A DNA stretch of 64,000 nucleotides from Anadara kagoshimensis (taxonomy: Eukaryota; Mollusca; Bivalvia; Arcoida; Arcidae): assembly GCA_021292105.1 (NCBI GenBank), contig CM037857.1, forward strand, positions 36,185,581 through 36,249,580. The letters run 5' to 3'. The notes below the pieces were generated by a model. That model made no database searches and was not told the DNA's origin. It saw only the letters and a program-made list of their open reading frames with translations. The translations under genes were made by a program, and so were the position numbers. Below, piece by piece: positions 43,501 through 54,386 of this stretch. Numbering within the stretch: the stretch's first letter is position 1; every line of letters starts with the position of its first letter.

Positions 43501-46500
43501 GGCGGGATTAAAACTTATGAACTTTTTGGCTTAGTAAGAGAAAATATAGAGGGCAACCACACTTTACGCTTCGAAATTTAAACACGCCGAGGAACCTTAT
43601 TTTGATATGAAACCAACAAATAAACATTACGGGTATCATGTATGTGTGTAGTGAAAGTTCGGAGTTATCGACTTTTTTAAAAAGAACTTGTTTTCTTTCG
43701 CTTTTATTTCCCTTCATGTAAGACATTATTCATAGCGGACTGTCATGGCGGATATGCAAATGAGATCATTGCCGTTCATTTCCCAATATGTATCAAAATG
43801 ACCTTAAGGCTAATACTTACAATATTCTAATATACATGCCTATACAAAAAGTTAATAGTTTTCAAAATCATGCACTGGCAAATATAGTAGTTTAGCAATA
43901 TCCCCTTCAAGAACCTTGCCATTTCCCCATTTTGAGCCCTACAGCTACGATTACTACATGTTCTAAGTATGCTACACGTGGATCTCTTGTATCAGAGGAA
44001 AAGAATTTTACTATTTCCCTTTTAGGACCCAAAGGGGACATAACTCCCTCATTTGTGCAAACCAGAAACATGATTGTCATTAAGTTTCATCAAATTTGGC
44101 CTGATAGTTTTGGAGGAGATGACTTAAATACAATGAAAGGTTTATTCACTAAATAGTTGATTCACTAGATTTTGACTCCGATAATGTACACGATAATCGA
44201 CTGATATCCATAAGATGGCTGGGTTGTTGAATTATTGTGAATCTACAGATGGTGGTCCAAGTTGGATTTGTATTTTGAAGAAAATTTGCATATTTCGCAA
44301 GAAAAATACCGGGATTCATAAAAATAACTTTCATCTTGTCTTTCAAGTTGAAAACCCTGTCCATGTCTGCAACGAAAAATCAATTTTTTAAACAAGTTAA
44401 CACGAAGCAACGTTTTGTCAGAGAACAAAATTAATTTTACAATGTTTTACAACAATACCAAACACAAATATATGTATGAAGAGATGTTCACATAAATGCA
44501 GCTAATGTACACTAAAATCCCAGCTAGGCGGTTGTTATGATTTTGCAAGAGTTGCAGCTAAGCGTACACCGGGTAAAAAATAATACTTGTTGTAGTTAAA
44601 TATTTAAACGTATATCTTGCATATGCGATTTGTATTCAAACTCTTTGATGTTTCTTTGTTCCAATTACCTTATAAAACGGTAAGATCGGCTTTAAATTAA
44701 GGTAAAATTCAATCTTACGCCAAGGAGGTTGGTGATTTTTCCCTGGCTGTCGATGATCAATTGTGTTTTTTGACATTATATGGTGATATTTGCGGACAAA
44801 TTGTTATGTCTAAGTGTTACTGACTTCAGCAACCAAAATTATAAGTGGTATCCAAGACTTGACAATTTAATTTTGAGCGTTTACATACCTCTAAACTTCA
44901 GTCATTGAGACTATCAACATCACACGGTCGCTTCGACGATCCCAGCTTCCGGAAGACGTACACCGGAGTTTACATACTGTGGGGATAGGCAATGCCTATT
45001 TTCATATTACCGTGTATCTATCATGTGATGTTCAAAACAAAACTATATGCTTTTAATAAACATATTGAAAATAATATACCTACTGTATTCGATCTTTTAA
45101 CATCTTTGTTTCTGTTGTAAAGTTCTGTGCATAGTTCCCCATGTCTTCAACAGCTGTTCAACGCAAAAATGTGACACGGAATAAAGTTAAAGGTTATAAA
45201 AAACAAATTGGACACGTAACGGAATCCCGGAAGTTAACGCCGGATCATTCACGGTTTCATCAAGATTTTATTTTTGATAGCATTAGTATTGAATTAAGAA
45301 GATCTAAATGCACAATAATACTTTTAAATGTACAAGTTGAAAAGTAATTAACAAAATTTTATTGATATCTTTTCAAACTTGCAACACAAATGTGATAAAC
45401 CGTTTGAGCATTTGAGTAACTGTTAGCAACACATACTATATTACAAATATATGTGCCGGTCACAGTTTGCTAAAATATTGATAATTTACCGTAGATTTAA
45501 ATTCATCTTGGGCTAAAATGTTAATTTATAATGTAAATAATCGTTTTTATTACCTATTGTACCAAAAGTATCACTTATTTTAAAATTCAACTAAATAAAT
45601 CCCCCAAAATACTAAATAAAAATAGGGGTAGGGTTGTTACCATAGCGACTGTACAGTAAACGAATCCGGTGACCCATATTTTTTAATATCTTATTTTATC
45701 AAATATATGTCAAGCTATATTCATGGAGATTTTGAAACTCTTGGTAATTTGCTTATTAAAAATATTCCATTTTTTGTTCCCACTTTTATCTGAAAATAGT
45801 GCTAAATATTACTCTGATAAATCTCTAATGCCCACAAAATTATTATTAGATTGTGTATTTGTTTTAGTTTGTCACTGTTCAAATCTCCTTAAATCAAAAG
45901 AGGAGATTTATGTCTTTCAACTGTCTTGGAAAATAAATTAATTTATCACCATTTAAGAGTTTAAACACTGCAACATATTGTTCACTCTTAAACTTATAAG
46001 GACCACTAAAAATCCTTTAAAAAGGCATAAAACTGTGTAATTTCCGCTACTTTTAAAGCCAGATACAGAAAAAGGGAGTCCGGTGACCTATACTAATTTT
46101 TTTATTTTTCAAATCTACACATTTTGCTCTACAAAATATATAAAATTCACAATGATGGTAATTAAACTTTTTTTCACTCGAGCCTCCTTAAGAGACTTGT
46201 TTTTATCATTTAGTTTGTGAATGCTTATTCGGCAGCAATAGAATGCGAGAAGAGACGCACCAAACGTCGAAAACTGGAAACAGAATTGTTTGTGAGGTAA
46301 CGTTTTATAAACAACTCACGTAATCACCAAATATTAATGCATATTATCTTAACATTTTCATTTCTCGTGTTGACGTGTTAACACATAGTGAAACATTTAA
46401 CCTTAGATGATAATTTTGGAACAGAAAACAAAATTTGAGGTTTCTGTTTGCAAATATATTTGAATGAAAAGAAATCTATGGCAACCCATTTTGTGTTCAT

Positions 46501-49500
46501 TTGATTTAATTCAAAGAACAAGGACACGTATGAAGTGAATAAAAAACAGCAAGAAATTAATTAAAGAGCAATGTATCGAAGAGTTAACATTAAGGTATAA
46601 ATTCTATTCATAGATTTAAGAAATCCTAATTAGTTATTTTATAGAAAGTAGACAGGATATTTTACAAATAACAGGGTTTAAAGATTGAAAATACCGTTAA
46701 AACCCATACTTTTGAACTTTTGAAAAAAAATTTCGTCTGCTATAACTGTCCTTTCACATATATTGACACTTAAAAATAATTGATTGTTGGTACTGCATTT
46801 TCCGTGTTGATGATGTTTATTATCAGTATATGTTATGTTTTGTAATATACTTCAAATCATTTAAATTTCATAAACGAACAGTTGTGCAGATCGTAAAGAA
46901 CAACTAGCGGCAAGTGACTTTTACAAAGTTGGAAAGATTTATGCCGAAACATCTGCAGCCAGTTTCCAAAAGGGGGAGTTAGCAAGGGGGCTCGCTACAG
47001 GTATGTTCATAAACATGCATTGGTTTCGTGTGCAAAGATTTTTTACAAAATCTTCTCTGTGTAAGAATAATTATGTTTGAAATTAATATTTCTTGTTACG
47101 ACTTTGCTATTTAGTAACATCTCTCTTAATAAAAAGCTTTTCTATTTTCTAACCTTCCAAACATTTTGTCCATGGATTTTGTAGAAGTTTTGTATATAAC
47201 CGCGTTGTCTTATTTTGCTAAGAGATGTGTTGGGTTTTTTTTTTGTGAATACATTCTGTAACTGTCGAAGGTGCCATTTATATATGAAAAGTCCATGAGT
47301 AAATCTATTTGTTATATAATTATTTTAACAGGAATCGCTGCATTAGAAATAGGTGAAAAACTTGATGACCACGGAATGGTGGAAAACGTTGCACCTAATT
47401 TGATATTAGCATGCATTTTAACTGGCAGGTAAATAATGTGTTAAACGATAACATGTTCGACTATAGTTTATGCTGATAAATGTATTGCTTTTTGAATGCA
47501 ATGACAACATTTTAGCATAGATTTAATGATATTTTTTATTTGAAAGTTTTTGGGGATGTCATTATGATGAAGGAGCATTTAAATTTGTCATGGGCAATAC
47601 AAACTGCACCAAGGTAACCGAAACAGCAGCGTTCAAATATTTTCTTATATTTTACATTAATTTGGGGTCATTGGGACGTTTCGCAAACTTTAAATGTTTT
47701 ACTTAAAAATTTCAGTACATGTATGTACATGTATTTATTGTGCCTTGCTGTTAAACTCTCGTGGTTAAAACGTGGAATAATTATAAGGTCTGTTACATTC
47801 ATTTGTCATCATGTCCAAATCTAATATTACAAATATTGCACCTAGCTGGTAAAGCCAGAAGATAATTGCCCTTCCGGCGCATGCGGCATCGCTTTCTTGT
47901 TAGATGTCTTTCCATAATTTTATCAATTTTTTTTCAAAGATATTTTTGTTTTGTTTTTGGGACTGTAGTTTGAATATGGACAGGTGCATTTGTGTTTGAT
48001 TTATTGATTCATAATCAGCTGAGTACAAGTGGTAATCGTATTTTTTTAAATTGTTTACCTATTATAGGCACAAAGATGGTGTAGGCTATCTACAAAAATA
48101 CCGTAAATGGTTGAAAGACAGTCTTAAAATGATGTCACTTGCATGGGTACATTCTATGTCTTTAGAGCTTATGTTAGATGGAGGTAGGTAAAACTGAGAA
48201 TTTGTAAAATTCTCTCTAAAACTCTTTGTCTTCTATACGTCGCGTTTATATGTTTGCATGTTTTATAATAAGACATAAATCAATTATATAAACTCTTAAA
48301 TTTATCACATTAAAAGCCAATTTTCAATAAGTATCGTTTCTTTACAACAGAACAGCTTTGGTGTCGGAATGATCCAAGGCGCGCACTTGCATAAATATAA
48401 GCCGGTATCTCTGCTGGTGGATGTATCCCCGAGGATATCACAAACTCGGTAGGCAATAATTGTGCATTATTGTCAAAAATGTACTATTATCTAACTTTGC
48501 TGCAAGTTCAAATTTGAAATTCCTCAAAAACTAAGGTATACTTCCTCATGCAAATTATTTCCTTGGCTAAATTTGACAATATATATAGTTGGTCCTTTTT
48601 GGGTACTTTTTCAACATCTTGACAATTTTTGGGTTTCACAATTTTGGTCCAAGCACTACTTATAAGGAATTGTATGATATGAATGTATCGACAGGAATTA
48701 AACGAACATTGTTTACTAAACCTTGGTGATTCCGAAACGACCGTATAGTTCTAAAATATAACTGGTATAGTATGTAATTACAGCACCTCTCAGTTGGAAT
48801 CACACTCGAGCAAGTCCTACTGTGAGAAAGTATGTCCATTCGCTTGCAGTGTTTGCTCCTGGTGCACTCTTTGATCCACAATCCGCTTGAAATATAAGTA
48901 AAAAGATCTGGTGTGTATTTAATGAAGCCTTGTATTTTTGTCCATATAAACCATTTAAAGACATTTTCGGGTTTTTTCATTGCGCACTCGAATCCGAGCA
49001 TCCAGGGGAGACTACTCTGTTTACGTTATTGTCTCTGTAAGTGGTGCGACATTTGAAATGAAGGGATATACTAGCAGTATTGACCATTTCGAAAACACGA
49101 CAGGGGAGATAACACCTATGAACGAAAACGAGGCTTGGGGGGGCAAGCTACATCCGTCCAGTATCGTGCATCGTAGAATATGACGATTGAAACGGGGAAA
49201 AAGACTTTTGTTGTACCCCAGGTTGTACAAAAGTCTTAAGTATATCACAATCTTCACAATTTATAATCCAAAAATATTTGTCAAAGAGTTTTGATTATTA
49301 AAGCATTTATTTGATGTATTTATTACAGCCGAAAATAGTTTATTTCTATCATCTGTCAAAATATTACTGGACAGTATAGATGTCAAGAAATGAATTTCAT
49401 CTTCTCTGCTTCTATAGAATTATTATTACATTTAGTGCATAATTTATCTTTTTTTCTATTTTTGAATAACGTCCAATTTAAATTTTTAATCTGTGATGTA

Positions 49501-50336
49501 ATTCTTAATCTGGTTATAAATAATCAGTTTTGTTTTCCTTATATCAGTGTATGGCCAATGTAAAATTTAATATTTTATAATGTATTAAAATCAGTTTGTC
49601 AGTCTTTTTAAGGTAAAATAAACAAAAAATTTCGAAAGATTGAAACTTTACTCTAAAAATCTTCATATTTAATTTGATCAACGCCCGTGACATTTAATAG
49701 AGTCTTTAAAGTATTCTGTGTTCAACGTCGCTGATTATATATCACATTTCGTCTTCCTTATTTAACTTTTTTGCATTTCAAGAGGTTCTCAATATATTTA
49801 ACAAATTTAAACCGCACAAACATTTTTAACTTTTCATTTTGAAAATTTTATATTTTGAATTTTTTTTTTATTATCATAATTTCATTCTGTAAATATTTCT
49901 CGAAGTCAGAACTTCTGTAATAGAAAATTACTGGAACCGAGAATCATTCAGTCATTTATTTATTTCAAAAGTGATAGCTTTGACCTGTACGAAAGCGTAT
50001 ATTACATATTTTGACCCACAGGTAAAGGTTGCTAATTAATGCCGATAATCTGCATACCTTATCAACAGACGCGGTAACTTATTGATAACGGAAGCAAATT
50101 CCAAATTCCTATTGGATCAGATGATAGTATATTATACGTGGAAAATGTACCTACATGGTGTTAATCTCATTAACGGACTAATTAATTACCTTAATTTATG
50201 ATGAGTATTATGATTCTGAATTACTAGTAACCACACCAGTTTTGAAACTGCCGTGAATTAATACTTCTAATTTTATGACTTCGTATAGTTAATGACTGTG
50301 TATTCAAATAAATAAATAAATAAATTAAAAAAATAA

Positions 50337-50387
<51 letters not shown>

Positions 50388-53300
50388 ATACATTCATTCA
50401 TTCATTCTAAACTTACTGTTGAAGAGCACATGAAATAAAATTCTGTGACGTTGAACCAGCTACAATTATAGATGTTTGAACTATATTCTCAAAATGATTT
50501 TCAATTTTAATTTTTATTACTATTATTATTTTTGGTTAAAATAAAGACTTTATAATGAAATAAAATTCAAATTCTTTAATTTCTAAAACGGAAAACTTTG
50601 GGTGTGAATTCTGTAACGATATGCCGGTTATTGTGAAATACCGGTAAAAATCCGGCCTAAAATTTTGTCATCTTTAACGCAAATTGGAAGCAAAAAGTCG
50701 TTTATAAAAAAATGTAAAAATATCCCGATAAACAACAAATGTCGAAAAATGTAACCATAAGCAAGATTTTGGATACTATAAGGGAAAAAGGGTGAAATAA
50801 AGGCACTTTTTTAAACAAAAATAGAAGGAAAGACATCAGATATAAAAATATTTTTACACCATAGGCACGGGGTTATTTCGATCTTTTATAACTTATGATA
50901 ACAAACTTGATAGTTTAATGGTAAAAAATACTTTTTCAACGATTTTATTCACGTTCCTTCATAATATAATTACTGTAAATCGGGCAGCTATTCGGGGCCT
51001 ATCGATGAGGATAATTTCTAAGTACTATGGCAAGTGAGTGGTTTATTTATTTTTTTTAAATAGAAACAATTACTAGTTCTTACTCTTAACTAACAACGGT
51101 TTTTACTTATTGATATACCACTTTATTTGACACATAGGAAAGATATATCAACTACAGATAAATTTACAAACGTAGACATCTTTTTTTTAACAGCCGTGTC
51201 AACTTTCGGTTTCCTTTTTGGTTGCTGTAATTTAAATAATTTCTACAAATAAATGTTTCACTTTCTGTATTATTTTATTTCTTTTATTCGTCATAATTGT
51301 TGGTGAAAACGATAACGAAGAACTACTAATTCACAATTTTCAACAGCGTAACCGCATCTCAATGTAGTCTTTCTTCAGCAACCTGTTGGACTTGCCCCCC
51401 CACGAGACTTAAACGAGACTTCGGTAGACGCGAGACTTTGTGTTTTCGAAATCGTGAATACGAAGATCGACTCGTAGCAACTGTAAACACCCGGCTTTCT
51501 TTTGATCAGTATTCGGCAATATAAATTGTAAAATTAATGATCAAAATGCCTCTTAGAAGAAGAGGGCTGTTTATTAAACTATCCGAGAAGAGAAGGCGAG
51601 AAGATACTTTCTGACCACATGATTCAAGTAAACAAATCTGGTCCAACTGTTACAACGTTGTGCTGCTCGAACGTACTTCTCAACCACTTGCTTCGAAAAA
51701 TGATTAAATGACGTCTATTACAGTAAACATAAACAAATGGAAACCATACAGCGGTGAATTGTCCAAATTTCATCACAACGTTGCAGCAACTAGGTTATAT
51801 CTATCTTGTATAATCCAAAACGAAAAACGGTACGGCCTATAATCCGAGTATGACTAGCACAGATGCACAAAATGTAAACTAACCATTGTATAGAGTTTTC
51901 TTTCTTTGACCATACCACAAATTAATTGAAATTCATCTAAGTTCCAAGAGATATTAAAATGTTGTGATGGTTGAACAAAACTGTTACATTTTGTTCTCTT
52001 CATTGGAGTTTTTGAATTCCTTTCATGAGATTCGCAGATATTTTTACGATAATTAGGAATCTATTTTACATATCCAGATTATAAAACATTGATTAATATT
52101 GTAAATAATATGTAAAAATATACTTTGTTTTGTGTATTGTCAAGAATCTGACGCTAATATTTGAATTAACTGATAAGAGAAAATCTTTTTTGAATTTCTT
52201 TCAATTATTTCAATAGAAAATTTGAAAAAATCATGGGGGTAGGGGTAATTTTTTATTTTTAAATTCGAAAATACCCTGGTGACCTATCAGTTTTTCTTTG
52301 TTTTTGTGAAGTACATAGTTTGGTTAAACTTTTGGCAGATTTTTATATGATTTCCAATGGTAGATTTTTTTCTGTACATGAAAATGTATGAACATTTTGA
52401 GAAAAAGGCTGTAAAATGAGCACTTTCTCCAATGTATTTTTTACCAATTATTTTAATAAATGTGCATTAAACTGCCAACTTTGACATTTTTGAACATGTT
52501 AAAAATGGTTATGATGTATTTTAGTTGTTTATAACATTTTAATGAATTTCTTGAGTTTATTTGAGGTTGAATTTTCAATTTATACCAATTTTTGGTAAAA
52601 ATGCAAAATCCTTGAAATACTGCATATATTGAACAAGAGATGTTAAAAAATTTAATGCGGTGACCTACCATTATTTTTGCATATTTTTGTTTGCATGTTC
52701 ATATAGAACAAACAGTGAAAAAATTAGCTTGTTTTGAATGGTGGTTCTATTTCATAGCATATGCCTTTAAGTGCCCTTTTGTCTACATATTTATATTTTT
52801 ATTACTACGTATTAATTGATATCCAAATACCTCCTTTTCAGGTGCTCCTGTTGAAACTATACAAGATACATTGGCATTTGCAACAGATTACATGCAATAT
52901 GCTGATGCTGTATCTGGTGAATACACAACCCGTTACTATCTGGCAATGTCAATAGCTGCTGTGTGAGTATATGGTTCATTAAAAAATGACATGGATTAGT
53001 ACGTATGTTTTTTATTTGATGTGATATTGTTTACTCATATGCAAATTAGGGTCGCTTGTACTGTAGTTCTCCCAATCAGGGCTTGTGGTTTTTGAAATTG
53101 GAAATAAGCTTGTTCCCACTGCTAGAACTTGATACATGTACAACGAAGTAAGCTGCTTACAAATACCCAAGTACGTTGCAAGCCCTCAAAAATTGTATGG
53201 TTGTCATAGCAACATTGTTGAGAAGTATGGTGTCTCTGTATCCAAAATTACCATGGATATCACTTCACATAGTCAATAGCATTGTTTAATTGAGCAATGT

Positions 53301-54341
53301 AATAAGTAGATGTCCTATGTTCCTTTCATTCTCAATTTGATTACACTCACACCTAGTGTCGCTAGCTAAATAGAAGACACTTGCCCTTCCAGAGCACCTA
53401 GTGTCGCTAGCTAAATAGAAGACACTTGCCCTTCCAGAGCACCTAGTGTCGCTAGCTAAATAGAAGACACTTGCCCTTCCAGAGTACCTAGTGTCGCTAG
53501 CTAAATAGAAGACACTTGCCCTTCCAGAGTACCTAGTGTCGCTAGCTAAATAGAAGACACTTGCCCTTCCAGAGCACCTAGTGTCGCTAGCTAAATAGAA
53601 GACACTTGCCCTTCCAGAGCACCTAGTCATCCCTGGTGGAAGTTCCCATGTTTAACTTGACTTGAATTGTGATTTGGATATGTATTAGTACGATTGTTTT
53701 TGATTGATAACCTACATGTTTTAAGTACATGTACATATGTATTATATAATTCTAACATACATACTTTGCACCATATTTTACATTGGCTTCTATTATTTAT
53801 CCCTTCTCCACCTTACAAATCCCAACATTTAAACTTGTATAAGTAGTTCTGTATTTGCAGTTGGTTACAATTTGTCCGATCTCTTTTGAACAATGGTAAT
53901 TTCTATCTTTTATATTACATGTTGGCTAATACCAAATGTATGCTGCCCTTAATTAGCGGCAAAATTCAATATTTTTATTTTACCTTTTGTCTTATATTTG
54001 GTATATTTTCTACGTCAAGCGTCTGGTGGTCCCTGCTAATGTTACAAGTACATTGCTTTTCAGCTATGTAACATCGATTCAATATTCTATTATTTTTTAC
54101 ATTTTAATTGTTTTTGTTATTATTTTAAGACATGCGAGAAAGAAGAATTGGAAAGAATCACAAAGATGGTTTAATTACTGGGAGACGTATGAATCTTCAT
54201 CTACATCATTAACTACATCGTTTTTATATGGTCATGCTCGTTTGAGAAAGCTGGAGGTTATGTTATTGTCATATTGTACCAACAAACAACTAGGACAACG
54301 CTGGAGTGTTAAACGACTGGAGGCCGAACTCAAACTGGTAT

Positions 54342-54386
<45 letters not shown>

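Larger units (their letters stand above)
35133..46192. mobile_element. TTAA-flanked 11-kb interval with inverted GGAGGCTCGAGTG ends
   Basis: Left end: TTAA then GGAGGCTCGAGTGAAA (35133-35152). Right end: TTTCACTCGAGCCTCC then TTAA (46172-46192). Perfect inverted ends of about 16 bp flanked by TTAA suit a piggyBac-type element. The right 600 bp carries two GGTGACCTA-type motifs spaced like those in the 1.43-kb TTAA elements, so it is related to them. No transposase frame was found. It could be one large element or two solo ends. Confidence 0.5.
34594..46213 (+). other. sAC intron 25 (11.6 kb), occupied by mobile DNA
   Basis: Contains a hairpin/GTCC-rich repeat (34622-34882), then the TTAA-bounded 11-kb interval 35133-46192, within which lie tRNA-like units, two foldback structures, a SINE, family A copy 8 and a concentric inverted repeat. 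Sequence from 35650 to 38260 shows nothing I can assign except AT-rich unique-looking DNA. No second gene is supported. Confidence 0.75.
48955..52770. mobile_element. TTAA-flanked element, copy 2, inverted and interrupted (intron 29)
   Basis: Reverse-complement copy of 22259-23690. Borders: TTAAAGACATTTTCGGG (from 48955) and ATGCCTTTAA (to 52770). Homology covers 48955-49085 and 51453-52770. Removing the middle 2,367 bp leaves about 1,449 bp, matching the 1,432-bp intact copy. Confidence 0.82.

Noticed and set aside
48350-48450. Possible extra sAC exon in intron 29
   Set aside because: Exons 29 and 30 already join in phase and align continuously with the family; the segment gives a stop in the required phase.
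53286-53630. Minus-strand frame encoding six 15-residue repeats
   Set aside because: Product of the 45-bp tandem expansion in a dispersed repeat (45 is a multiple of 3), without gene context.
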